A stretch of DNA of 21,082 nt, taken from positions 2,595,935-2,617,016 of the forward strand of contig BFEA01000147.1 in NCBI GenBank assembly GCA_003427395.1. Reading direction: 5' to 3'. Positions 1 to 8,334 of the stretch are shown in pieces (position 1 is the stretch's first letter; the number at the start of each line of letters is the position of its first letter). The translations under genes and the position numbers were made by a program. This DNA is from Chara braunii. Its lineage: Eukaryota > Streptophyta > Charophyceae > Charales > Characeae. Below the pieces are notes generated by a model. The model saw nothing but the letters and a program-made list of their open reading frames with translations, was not told where the DNA came from and searched no databases.

Positions 1-51
1 CAGGTCGAAACAAATGAGGGCCTAAAAATAGCCCAGGGCCTAAGAATAGCC

Positions 52-128
52 CTCCGTTTCAGGCTGGAAAAACTCTGGGTCTGAAAGACCCAGAAATAGG
101 CTGAAACGGAGTAGGGCCTGCAGGCCCT
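52..128. repeat. Nested inverted repeats (hairpin cluster)
   Basis: An 11-bp inverted repeat, CTCCGTTTCAG (52-62) with CTGAAACGGAG (101-111), encloses a perfect 9-bp stem with a GAA loop (74-94, TCTGGGTCT/AGACCCAGA). It is followed at once by a perfect 16-bp palindrome, AGGGCCTGCAGGCCCT (113-128). The words 'aggctgaaacg' and 'gggcctaa' recur through 1-200. No coding frame is supported. It looks like foldback non-coding repeat sequence, possibly part of a MITE or satellite, but no element ends are visible. Confidence 0.6.
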
Positions 129-204
129 CGTTTTTCAGTTTTCAGGCTGAAACGACCGGGGCGTGTAGATCCTAAGTTTTAGGCTTTTAGGCTGAATGTC
201 CGGG

Positions 205-224
205 ACGGGTCCTACAGGGCCCGT
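205..224. repeat. Short hairpin
   Basis: ACGGGTCCT and AGGGCCCGT form a 9-bp stem with one mismatch around a 2-nt loop. It continues the foldback character of the first 200 bases. Confidence 0.4.
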
Positions 225-280
225 GTGGCTACGCAGTATGCCACACGTGGCCATACAGCAGTTTCTGAATGTATGTGACC

Positions 281-400
281 GCAATTATGGGCCACGCCTG
301 GATGAATCTGATGGGCAATCATGTCCAGATCTTGGTAGAAAAAGTCCCAGTGTGAGTGTGCCGTTGCTATCAGATTCATCCACTCCTGGCCATAATCGCA
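281..400. repeat. Imperfect inverted repeat, about 32-bp arms
   Basis: The segment at 281-312 (ending ggatgaatctgat) is an imperfect reverse complement of about 369-399 (beginning atcagattcatcc), with a few mismatches and one indel. The right arm recurs in direct orientation near 735-770 (gtcagattcatcc, then ggcctta, then gcagta), so this is a locally repeated unit. No protein is supported here. Confidence 0.45.
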
Positions 401-479
401 GTGGGATACAATCACAAAACTGCCACTCATTCCACTGAGAAGATTCTGCCCGTTGCAATGCCCGCCTTTAACAGCAAGG

Positions 480-760
480 AGGAGGCGGGCACTGACATTT
501 GTGAGGTCATACTCACACAGGACTTCTGTTTTATGCTCTGGACGTGATTGTCATCGGCAGATCCATCTTGGTGTGGAAGTAAGAGCAGTCAGATACATTA
601 CGAAACGTACAGGTCAGATACATTACAAAACGTACAGCGTGATTCCATTTGTTTCAGTGTCCGCCACACGCGCCAAGGAGGCGGGCACTGACATCCGTGA
701 GGGCATTATCACAATAGACTTCTTTTTGTAACTGCCGTCAGATTCATCCGCGCATGGCCT
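480..760. repeat. Diverged direct repeat (gcgggcactgacat) with embedded 25-bp tandem pair
   Basis: The word gaggcgggcactgacat plus the following gtgagg(t/g)cat occurs near 481-508 and again near 677-704, about 196 bp apart, each followed by a related 'gacttct' segment. Between them a 25-bp unit is tandemly duplicated with one mismatch (588-612 and 613-637, starting gtcagatacattac). It is non-coding repeat sequence. Confidence 0.5.
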
Positions 761-1408
761 TATTTGCAGTAAGATGCATTCAGGAAAGTATTAAGTTGAG
801 CGTTCCACGTTCTTCTGTGTTTTTTGGGGGGGGATGGTTCCCCACAGTGTCTCGTCTCGTCTGTGCATGTGGACAGGGTTCTGAATGAACGTCCGGTTTT
901 AAGCTTGGGCATAAACTTGAAAGAAATTGTTTCACCTTTCGCGGTATATTGATAGATTTCGTTTTCCGCACCTCCATCGGAGGTGGTATCAAACTTCGAA
1001 AACCTGCAAACGGAGCCAAAACAAAACCTATCGAAATACAAAAGATGAAATCCAACTTCATTACGGTACTATACAAACAAGTTTCACAACCTACCCCCTC
1101 CAAAATGTATCTGTGCATCCAAAAAACAAGTGAACGATTTCTTCCGTCCATACAAGTAAGAGCCACAAGGAACACAACACCCTCTGACAATGTACCTCGA
1201 CGTGCAGATCAGTAGCCAAAGAAACTTTTAATCCTCCATAGCCCGACAGGCCTCCTTCAGCCTGCCACTGAACTCCCCCAATGCCCCTCAGTTCAATATC
1301 GCAACACTTGGGAGCTGTCCGAGAGGGTGGTAGTCCAAACCCAGGTAGCACGACGTATGTGTGTATGCATGCGGGTCTCGCATACACATACGTACATGGC
1401 ACGTGTGG
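761..1408. other. No recognisable gene
   Basis: A minus-strand open frame at 780-1190 and a plus frame at 949-1215 exist but show no recognisable domain, repeat or bias. The minus frame depends on a G-run at about 824-832. I see no RNA gene and no promoter I would defend. Confidence 0.4.
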
Positions 1409-1419
1409 ACAGACACACA

Positions 1420-1467
<48 letters not shown>
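1409..1467. repeat. (AC)n microsatellite
   Basis: Interrupted AC/CA repeats begin near 1409 and are pure from 1423 to 1467, about 22 dinucleotides. Apparent TH- or VC-repeat peptides across this stretch are artefacts of the dinucleotide repeat. Confidence 0.97.
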
Positions 1468-1468
<1 letters not shown>

Positions 1469-1694
1469 GTGGTGTTTTACTTTTTTTTAAGTGGAAAATT
1501 GGGCTAAGAATTTCCAGATGACTTCCAGGCAAAAGCTGTTTGTATTCAAGTCGCTGCTTCACAATTGCTGACCATACTTAACGTGCATCTTTTTTTCAGA
1601 TCCTTTTCAGTTCTTTCTGTTTATGGCTTTTTGAAGTTCGTGTAGTAGCCTACAAGCATTTTATGTAAGCATATGTGGGAGTATGTTGGGGTAC

Positions 1695-1718
1695 GCACCC
1701 CGTAAGTGTACGGTGTGC
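1695..1718. repeat. Short hairpin
   Basis: GCACCCCGTA and TACGGTGTGC form a 10-bp stem with one mismatch around AGTG. It lies in an otherwise unremarkable stretch (1468-2115) with no gene I can support. Confidence 0.35.
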
Positions 1719-2121
1719 AACCCAGGTTAAAACTTTAAACCTCTAAACCCCTGTGAGAGGGGGCATCCTTGTTCAGGAGGCGGCCTGGAATACGTCCCCT
1801 ACCCTCCCCATCAATCAATCATCCAGCACCCCTCCAAAACTCTTCATGCTCTTACTGTTAGTACCCCTATCTCGATGACTGGAGCCAGATGCAAGTCATC
1901 ACTGTTTACATCCAAGCGTTCTGTGCTGAATTAATTTGAATGCTGAAAGGAGACACAAACTAAGAAAAAGCGAAACATATGTATTGATAAGGGTAGAGGG
2001 ATAGAAGGGGGCTGTGAAATTTAAAGGAAAAAAAAAAAAAAGGTATGGAAATTACTTTGCGAAAGACAGATGGTAACTGACGAACAAGACCAAGAAGGAA
2101 GGGGAGGAGGGCGAGAAATAC

Positions 2122-2259
2122 CTTCACCGCTGTCCGTCTGGCAACGACCCTTCGTAAAGCACCAAGTATACCTGCAGCTATGGCAATACCTGCAGTGCTC
2201 AAATTGATATCCTCAGCTGCTATATCTTCTTCCCCATTTAGAGCCCCCGTCAGTTTGAG
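2122..2259 (-). CDS. Candidate internal exon, unknown protein
   Basis: On the minus strand a 138-nt segment (46 codons, phase 0 at both ends) is bounded upstream by a T-rich tract ending TTAG (AG at 2260-2261) and downstream by an AAG|GTATTT donor-like site (2116-2121). An in-frame TAG lies just before the acceptor, so the frame only makes sense if spliced. The peptide starts LKLTGALNGEEDIAAED and continues with a small hydrophobic Ala/Ile/Gly segment (STAGIAIAAGILGAL) followed by RRVVARRTAVK. That pattern is an acidic stretch, one possible membrane or amphipathic helix, then a basic end. I do not recognise the family and found no neighbouring exon. It may be a gene fragment. Confidence 0.33.
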
Positions 2260-2325
2260 CTAAGTCAAGGACAAATTTCCAACAAATTTCACACAAAAAA
2301 AAAACAAAAAAAAGGGCCTCGCCAC

Positions 2326-2391
2326 GGCACTCCCGAGTTTTAGAAAATTACCGGGAGTGCTCCCGAACGTGAAATCCCGTTCGAGAGTGCC
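2326..2391. repeat. Alternative nested hairpins
   Basis: Outer arms GGCACTCCCGA (2326-2336) and TCGAGAGTGCC (2381-2391) pair with one mismatch. Inside are GCACTCCCG (2327-2335) with CGGGAGTGC (2352-2360), CGGGAG-TG-CTCCCG (2352-2365), and CGAACG/CGTTCG (2364-2369/2378-2383). Several of these stems exclude one another. No gene is assigned here. Confidence 0.55.
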
Positions 2392-2447
2392 TTTCGCCAC
2401 GCCACACTCTTGAACCGGCCGACCTCCAAGTCTGAAAATCATACTTG

Positions 2448-2525
2448 CGGCGCATCGCGATGCGCTGCACTGCGCACGTGCGCCGCACCACGCATCCCGC
2501 ACGACGCGCGCGCACTGCATGCGGC
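2448..2525. repeat. CpG-rich palindrome cluster
   Basis: Perfect palindromes GCGCATCGCGATGCGC (2450-2465) and GCGCACGTGCGC (2472-2483) sit in a block dense in CG and GC dinucleotides. TGCGGCGCA flanks it on the left, and near 2519-2527 on the right. This is sharply unlike the surrounding A/T-rich sequence. Confidence 0.6.
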
Positions 2526-2708
2526 GCACCTCCAAAAATGGGGGTCAAAAAAAAAAAAAAAGGTTGCGAGGGGCGGTAGTAGACCCGGCCCCCTGCTCGC
2601 GTAAAATAAGAAACGGGCAGCCAAATTTTTTTTGGAGGCCGCGCGCTGGCCTGAAAGCTTTTAGTAACCTGTAGTTCGGGTAACACTCTGTGTGTATGGT
2701 AGGGTTAT

Positions 2709-3134
2709 TGCAGTCTGCATGGTAGGGTTCTTGCAGGCCAGATTCAGTCATGATGAGGGTCGCAATCTCTCAAAACGTTCTCTTCTTATTACTTCTGAAG
2801 TAGAAAACGACAGAACTGACAAACGTAAAGGAAGAAAATCAGAATTTCTTTGCACGAGTGTCGCCCGGCACGTCCAACCTGTCAGAACCTCAACGGTAAT
2901 TGCAGTCTGTATGGTAGGGTTCTTGCAGGCCAGATTCAGTCATGACGAGGGGTGCGATCTCTCAAAACGTTCTCTTCTTATTACTTCTGAAGTAGAAAAC
3001 GACGGAACTGACAGCCGTTTTTCCTGGAATTTTTTTTTTTTAATAAAAAGAAAAAAACGTAAAGGAAGAACATCAGAATTTCTTTGCACGAGTGAAGCCC
3101 GGCGCGTCCAACCTGTCAGAACCTCAACGGTAAT
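2709..3134 (+). repeat. 192-bp tandem duplication, second copy with 42-bp insert
   Basis: Unit 1 (2709-2900) and unit 2 (2901-3134) both start tgcagtctg(c/t)atggtaggg and end caacggtaat. Unit 2 carries about 42 extra bases near 3013-3056, containing a T-run, TAATAAAA and an A-rich run. The unit (64 codons) and the insert (14 codons) are both multiples of three, so a plus-strand frame (2692-3336, 214 codons) reads through both copies. The peptide repeat (AVCMVGFLQARFSHDEG) matches no family I know. It may be coding or a chance open frame in a minisatellite. Confidence 0.75.
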
Positions 3135-3607
3135 GTTCACCAACGGGCTCGTTGCACTACTCTCGACATGCACAACAAGACATATATGGCAATGTATCTT
3201 TCCATGTTCAAGCGGAGGATTCAGTCTGCTTTGTTCAGAGATTCTCCGGAAAAAAAAAAAGAAAGGTTCCAGAGATACGTTACGTGCTTACCTGATTCAT
3301 CGGCCCTTCGCTCTCCACCACCCAACGTATGAATGAATCTTCCTCCAGAACGNCACACACACATGTTCAACCATACTGTGATTCCGTCCCTCGGAAGCCT
3401 AAACTCCTAAGGGACAGATCTCACAATTCCCCTCATTGAAGACTAAGACGGCTCTTCATTTACCGAACAGTGGTTCGATGTCTCAAACAATCAATTACCA
3501 ACCTTTGTTAGAGAGTTCTTCCCGCCTGCACACGACAAAAAGCGCCATCAGATCGGTGCGGTGTACCCCTCAAAGTGAATGAGCGGTAGCCAGACACACT
3601 TTGTGCA
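3135..3607. other. No recognisable gene; one ambiguous base
   Basis: This stretch contains an A-run at 3251-3260, an undetermined base at 3353 beside a short CA repeat, and otherwise unique-looking sequence. I see no RNA gene or domain. Confidence 0.4.
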
Positions 3608-3695
3608 GTAAATATGACCACAACGCACGCTCTATACGGTAAATGTGGCTACGACGCACGCTCTATGCGCTAAATGTAGCTACGATGATCCGCCG
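3608..3695. repeat. 31-bp tandem repeat, about 2.8 copies
   Basis: Units start at 3608, 3639 and 3670 (gtaaatatgaccacaacgca, gtaaatgtggctacgacgca, ctaaatgtagctacgatgat). Divergence increases to the right. Confidence 0.75.
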
Positions 3696-3720
3696 TGGTC
3701 AGGACGATGAATGATCCTTC

Positions 3721-3936
3721 GTGATCAATACCTTCATGCATCGTAATCAAGAAAATAAATTGTTTGTGATCCCACAATCTGACAAGACCTTCATGCATTG
3801 TAATCAAGAAAATAAACTGTTTGTGATCCCACAATCTGACAAAGATGATGAAGCCCCATTTCAGCTAGACTATCTGTCGGCACAAGTGTTCACGGGTTGG
3901 AAGAGAAAGGGCAAGAGGAAGCGTAGGCAACAGTGA
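3721..3936 (+). CDS. Small frame containing a 19-residue tandem repeat; uncertain
   Basis: A 57-bp unit is tandemly duplicated (3731-3787 and 3788-3844, three differences or so). Because 57 is a multiple of three, the plus frame repeats TFMHRNQENKLFVIPQSDK. It is followed by an acidic then strongly basic tail (KRKGKRKRRQQ) and a TGA. The frame opens at a non-ATG codon, so any real protein would need an upstream exon. I do not recognise the family. The DNA repeat is certain, the coding status is not. Confidence 0.25.
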   Translation: MINTFMHRNQENKLFVIPQSDKTFMHCNQENKLFVIPQSDKDDEAPFQLDYLSAQVFTGWKRKGKRKRRQQ

Positions 3937-3996
3937 TCTCGGTCACGTCATGACAAGAATAACTACCCGGGCGGGCAACATCATATCCGCCGGACC

Positions 3997-4566
3997 TCAG
4001 GAGATTACCCCAACGATGTCCTCTTCCTGGATCGTCTCCCCACCCTTTAGTACAGACACTCGTGATTTATCAGGAATATAGACATGGGGCATCTCTCCAC
4101 TACTTGTCAAATGTGCAAAATGAGAGTGAATCTTCAGCTCGAACATGGGAAGATACACCGCCATATTTTGTTGTCCCTTGTGCGTATGGGGAGTAGTGCG
4201 GCGAGGCCCAAAGACAGACAGACATAAATGTTTTGGGAAACAGAGACGCGAATTTTGATAGAATAAGCGGAGAATCACGAGGGTCGGCTGCCGTCTTCAA
4301 CACATCCTCGTGATGAATGCATACAAGCGATCTTTCCGGTCAGATACAGCCCTGCTGAGAGGGCGTTGCGCTTCAAGAGAAGACGGTGGTATGAAGTTTA
4401 CCCAGACTAAACCTTGTGTTGGTTCATGAGGGTGGATTGTCCAGTCAAGGGGATCGAACTGAGACGCTAAGGTTGTATCGCAAGATAAGTAAAGGGGATC
4501 TTGGCCCCTGCCAAAAGGTGGAAAATGTCGACTGAGGGCATGTTTCCAGGTTTTGCTACTTTTCAC
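3997..4566 (-). pseudogene. Coding-like minus frame broken by one TGA; unknown family
   Basis: One minus-strand frame runs about 190 codons from near 4566 to a stop at 3997, interrupted only by TGA at 4297-4299. The upstream half includes HFPPFGRGQDPLYLS and DPLDWTIHPHEPTQGLVWV. The downstream half ends with PHVYIPDKSRVSVLKGGE and IQEEDIVGVIS. Both look more protein-like than random translation. A second frame (4303-4100) is open across the TGA, so a frameshift or a short intron are alternatives. No domain recognised. Confidence 0.28.
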
Positions 4567-4687
4567 ATCAGATGATCAGTGAGCGAGGCCCAGACTCCTT
4601 GTTCGCCCGTAATCCTCATCCTCGTTCGTCCTCATTCCGCATCCATTTTTCTTTTTTTTTGGGTTGTTGTCGGTGGATTACTATGTC

Positions 4688-4789
4688 AAGTAAGTAAATT
4701 GTCGATCATTTTGTGATTGCTTAGTCTATGATGGGGGTTGTTAAGTAAGTAAATTGTCGATCATTCTGTGATTGCTTAGTCTATGATGG
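4688..4789. repeat. 55-bp tandem duplication
   Basis: The unit aagtaagtaaattgtcgatc, continuing to ctatgatgg, occurs at 4688-4734 and 4743-4789 with one substitution. It leads directly into the tetranucleotide array. Confidence 0.85.
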
Positions 4790-4792
4790 TTG

Positions 4793-5280
4793 GATCAATC
4801 GATCAATCGATCAATCAAGCAACCAAGCAACAAGCAACCAACGTATCAATCAATCAATCTGTAATTCGATCAATGGGCCAATCAGTTTGTCATTTGCTCA
4901 GAAGCGCTCATTGACCAAGCAGTCATCGATGTCTCTCATCAGTCCATCAAATCACAAATTGATTAGTCCGAAATTGGTCATTTAATCTCAAACCCATTAT
5001 TCATGATGATGTCATCAATAAATCAATCAGTCAATCAATCAGTCAATCAATCAATCAATCAATCAAATCAGTCAATTAGTCAATCAATCAATCAGCCAAT
5101 CAATCAATTAATCAATCAATCAACCAATCACTTAATTAACCAATCAATCAATCAATCAATCAGTCGATCGATCAACTGATCAATCAATCGATCGAGAATC
5201 AATCAATCAATGATATTAATCAGTCATTGATCAATCACACAAAGACCGAGTTGTCATCGATCAGTGACAGCGATCAATCT
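4793..5280. repeat. Long imperfect (ATCA)n tetranucleotide array
   Basis: About 490 bases are dominated by aatc/atca tetramers, with variants gatc, agtc, accaa and cattg. Purer runs lie near 5022-5065 and 5085-5165. The strand is depleted of other words and has no gene. Degenerate ends suggest an old expansion. Confidence 0.9.
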
Positions 5281-5685
5281 GTAATCTACTTGACAAGCTA
5301 GCCACTACCCAACAAAGGAGGGTGGTGAAGAGAGCAGAAGCCATGTATCCCCATGCACATAGGCATGAAGGACTGGAGGGCGAAGAACCCGCCACACCCT
5401 CCTCCTCCGGCGGTAGAAAGCACATTTGCAGATTGCAACGGACTTTTTCATTGAACTTTTACTGCTTCTCAGGACGAATGGGACACTTGATCCTCCGCTC
5501 CATAGCCTACTCTGACTTTTGACAGCTAAGCGTACATACACTAGAACTCATGCACATGCACCTCGCCTCAATTCCGGCCACGTTCATTGAAAATAAGGTA
5601 GTACCACTTTAAGGAACATGCCATTATTCAAACAACAAGGTCTTTCCAACCGGGTTGCAAACAGGTGGCTCACACAGGCTCCTGG
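5281..5685. other. No recognisable gene
   Basis: Short open frames occur on both strands (plus 5322-5522, minus 5305-5541). Neither has a domain, and they overlap each other through a CCTCCTCCTCC segment. I see nothing I would annotate. Confidence 0.35.
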
Positions 5686-5985
5686 CCAAAGGGGAAAGGC
5701 TTCCTAAAAAGGAATAGGCAAACACGAATGCAAATACCCCAGCAAGCAATCGGCATTAGTACAAGCACCCCCCTTTCGAAAAAGGAAAGATTTCCTAAAA
5801 AGAAATAGCCAAACACGAACGCAAATACCCCAGCAAGCAGGCGGCATTCTTACAAGCACCCCCCTGGCGAAAGAGGAAAGATTTCCTAAAAAGAAACAGC
5901 CAAACACGGACACAAATACCCCACCAAGCAGGCAGCATTCTTACAAGCACCCCCCTGGCGAAAGGGGAAAGATTTCCTAAAAAGT
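5686..5985. repeat. 91-bp tandem repeat, about 3.2 copies
   Basis: Units begin at ttcctaaaaa: 5701, 5792 and 5883, with a partial copy at 5974 and a diverged partial at 5686-5700. Each contains caaacacg, caaataccccacaagca, acaagcacccccc and gaaaggggaaagatttcc-like segments. The minus-strand open frame here (5704-5913) simply repeats with the DNA. Confidence 0.9.
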
Positions 5986-5991
5986 CATGCT

Positions 5992-6397
5992 ATGCTGTCA
6001 AAGAGTGGACGCATAAATACAAGCAGGCTTAGTTCATATGCGAAAGGTCTCCTCCTCCTTTCTTTTCCTTTTCCTTTTTTTTTTTTTTTTTCCTTTCTTC
6101 CTTTTTTCCGTTTGCGTCCTCTCTTTGACTTTTCGCCAGAATGTGGCCATGTTTGTGAAGAAGATCATAAAATCGTGATTGATCTAGGTTGCTGCATCTC
6201 TGCTCAAAACCCATCCAGATTCAGGCGCATAATCAAATCCTCTTTGTTAGTTGGGCCTCGCCCCTGGGTTACGTGCGTCAACTTCTACCAATTGGTTTGG
6301 AAGGGGAAAAAAAAAAAAAAGAAACTGTCCCCTGACGTCGGCTGACGATAAATCTCTTGCCAATTTCACGAGATGGACAGATGAATAAGTGTTATAT
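5992..6397. other. No recognisable gene; poly-T and poly-A runs
   Basis: A pyrimidine stretch with a long T run sits near 6058-6110 and an A run near 6306-6320. The plus frame at 5992-6345 crosses both and is F- and K-rich for that reason only. The stretch ends at an artificial junction. Confidence 0.4.
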
Positions 6398-6435
6398 CTG
6401 TCTCTTATACACATCTAGATGTGTATAAGAGACAG
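6398..6435. other. Nextera mate-pair junction adapter (assembly artefact)
   Basis: The two Tn5 mosaic-end adapter halves sit back to back with no mismatch: CTGTCTCTTATACACATCT (6398-6416) then AGATGTGTATAAGAGACAG (6417-6435). This 38-bp palindrome is the circularisation junction of an Illumina Nextera mate-pair library and is not genomic. The sequences on either side were joined in vitro. In a single junction read they are the two ends of one multi-kilobase fragment, so the right flank would normally lie upstream of the left flank in the genome. Confidence 0.98.
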
Positions 6436-6867
6436 ATCTCAACCTTCTCTGAATTCCCCTCATCTCTCTACTCCAACCTAACTACAGCTATGGGAGCCCA
6501 GCACTATCAAGTACTTCCTGCAGCAGTGTACAACAACGCATCCCAAATAACACAGCAGCGCTTCCGCTTGGCCTCACCAGTGAATATGTGTTGACGGCTT
6601 CAACAACTGGACTTTTGTATCCGATGTTCCCCTTCCGGACTTCCTCTGCCGGGTGTGGGCCACATCCTGAGCCAATGTTTGTCCCATCCGGAGGTTCCCT
6701 GACCTTTCTGGGACTTCGCTGCTGACTGAACCAACTGGCTCAAAAAGGGGAAACCGACCGACTTTCCCAAGAATACTGCTACCTTCCAAAATCTACCTAC
6801 AACGGCCTATTGTCCTATTGCCAGTACCCCTGACCTTGGGCATGAGCATGTGGTACGAGGGACCAGG
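6436..6867. other. No recognisable gene
   Basis: This is unique-looking sequence downstream of the adapter. The minus frame at 6574-6789 has no recognisable domain. Confidence 0.35.
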
Positions 6868-6903
6868 TCTGGGACTGGAACTGGAACTGGGACTGGGACC
6901 AGG
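6868..6903. repeat. Hexanucleotide (GGRACT)n minisatellite
   Basis: About six copies of gggact/ggaact (ending gggaccagg). On the minus strand this reads as a VP dipeptide repeat, which is an artefact of the hexamer. Confidence 0.85.
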
Positions 6904-7146
6904 GCAGACAACTGAAATCCTTTCATGTTGAATATTTTGAATTTAATCCGGAGAGTTCCAAACGTCCGGACCACAGACCACAGATGGTGTGGACATGTAT
7001 GCAATTCTACGAGCGATCTTTTTCCTATATCTATATCTATACAACTATTAAAGGGACTATTAAACCGCCCGTACACGGCCCCAGCCTTGCTGAAAATGCA
7101 ACTCATAGCCTACGAAATTTTCGGAGGCTCGGCCTGCCGGGCCACA

Positions 7147-7263
7147 ATGGCTGGAGACGGCGGCCAAGGAAGAAAGAAAGTGCGCCGCTGGCGGTCCGGA
7201 AAAGCTTGGCGCGCAGTAAGGAAGAACAAGGTTTCAGATGACACTTTGCGCGGGCCCAGGTGA
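7147..7263 (+). CDS. Small basic ORF with plant-like start context; uncertain
   Basis: ATG at 7147 lies in ACAATGGC, a good plant start context, and opens 38 codons (MAGDGGQGRKKVRRWRSGK, continuing to a TGA at 7261-7263). It is Arg/Lys/Gly-rich. A GTAAGG donor-like site (7217-7222) falls inside, so a first exon ending there is an alternative. The sequence is more GC-rich than its surroundings. The family is unknown and the call rests mainly on start context. Confidence 0.15.
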   Translation: MAGDGGQGRKKVRRWRSGKAWRAVRKNKVSDDTLRGPR

Positions 7264-7648
7264 AACAAGGCCCGCACGGTCATCTCACAGGACACCTGCT
7301 GCCCAGCGGAGTTCCTTGGGCACGCAGGGTTTTTTTTCCGGGACCACGCAGTGTTAGCTCTGACGTTTCCTAAGTTGGCATGTTTTATTTTCCCCTTTGG
7401 TCTGAGTGAAACGGTTTTCACCTCTTAGCAGTAGCAGACGCAGAACCCAGGGTTCGATCCCTAGACCTTGCCCTACCTGTGTACAGTACCAGTGAGGACC
7501 CCGGGAGTTGAACCTGCGACCTGTGTATTTGTAACAGTTAGTAGTCTGTCGTAGAGTCCCATAGGAAGCAGGGGTTCTATCTGTAGATCTATAGAGTAGG
7601 AGTCTTAGTGAGTTCCAGAAGCTAGCTGTAAACCTTCTAGAAGGTCGG

Positions 7649-7715
7649 CAAGTGGTCAAGTGGTGAGACAAGTGGTCAAGTGGTGAGACAAGTGGTCGAG
7701 TGGTGAGGCAAGTGG
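7649..7715. repeat. 20-bp tandem repeat, 3.3 copies
   Basis: Units caagtggtcaagtggtgaga start at 7649, 7669 and 7689, with a partial at 7709. The 10-bp internal similarity (aagtggtc/aagtggtg) suggests a decamer origin. Confidence 0.9.
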
Positions 7716-7881
7716 AGACTAAACCGCAGTGCGATTGCAGTACGAGGCAGGTGGGATAGCAGTGAGCCCCCAGTCAGTCAGCGGTCAGGTCCAGTCAGTC
7801 TCAGTCCGGTCCAGCAAGTACCACAAGGGACTGTGAGCACCATGGGCCGATGGCAAAGGGCAGACCAACGAGTTTCAGAAG

Positions 7882-7888
7882 TATAAAT
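7882..7888 (+). promoter_or_regulatory. TATA-box-like element
   Basis: TATAAAT lies in gtataaatca. About 30 nt downstream is a pyrimidine/adenine-rich stretch (cattcattcattcc), and an AATAAA follows at 8335 with an A run just beyond. This spacing could mark a short Pol II transcription unit or an LTR (U3-R-U5). Upstream, 7760-7810 is rich in cagtcagtc/ggtccag words. Evidence is motif-only. Confidence 0.3.
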
Positions 7889-8334
7889 CAAGAGGCAGCG
7901 CCCAGCCATTCATTCATTCCTGCGTGAGCCATGCGGAAGCGCTGCCACAGCGACTTGTGCAAGGAGGTCTGCAGAGAGCCCGGAGCTGAAGTGGGCGAGA
8001 GAGAGAAGCGTAGCATAGCGATAGGGTAGAGGCAGCCATAGCTGCCATAGCTGTAGCTTAGTGTGACGTGTGTGTGTGTATGTGTGAGTGCTCAGAGTGA
8101 AGCATGTGGGATGTCCAGGGTGATCTGGTGTATGTGAACAGTGAGTTGTTTGGGCGCTGAGTCGCCATAGCCAGTTGAAAGTGAACTCTTATCTGGATGC
8201 CATATCTCTGAGTTTTGAGTGGGCGCATGTCGCCAGTTTGCTGTGCTATTGTTTACATGCATGAAAAGTGTGGATGAGAACGAGTCTGATTGCATGAGCA
8301 TCAAGGGTGGTCGCGCTTTCGATTGCTTTCCGCA

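Noticed and set aside
780-1190. 136-codon minus-strand frame
   Set aside because: No recognisable domain, starts at a non-informative codon context and ends through a G-run; treated as chance.
1281-1562. Open frames on both strands with TH or VC repeats
   Set aside because: Artefacts of the (AC)n microsatellite.
4910-4945. Second hammerhead core on the minus strand (CTGATGAGAG)
   Set aside because: No stem II closure and no GAAA follow; it is a by-product of the ATCA-rich array.
5701-5980. CRISPR-like array
   Set aside because: The 91-bp units are contiguous near-identical tandem copies without unique spacers, in a eukaryotic context.
7430-7530. tRNA or SINE suggested by GGTTCGATCCC (near 7451) and, on the minus strand, GGTTCAACTCC (near 7515)
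   Set aside because: B-box-like words exist on both strands, but no D-arm/A-box at the right spacing and no closed cloverleaf could be drawn.
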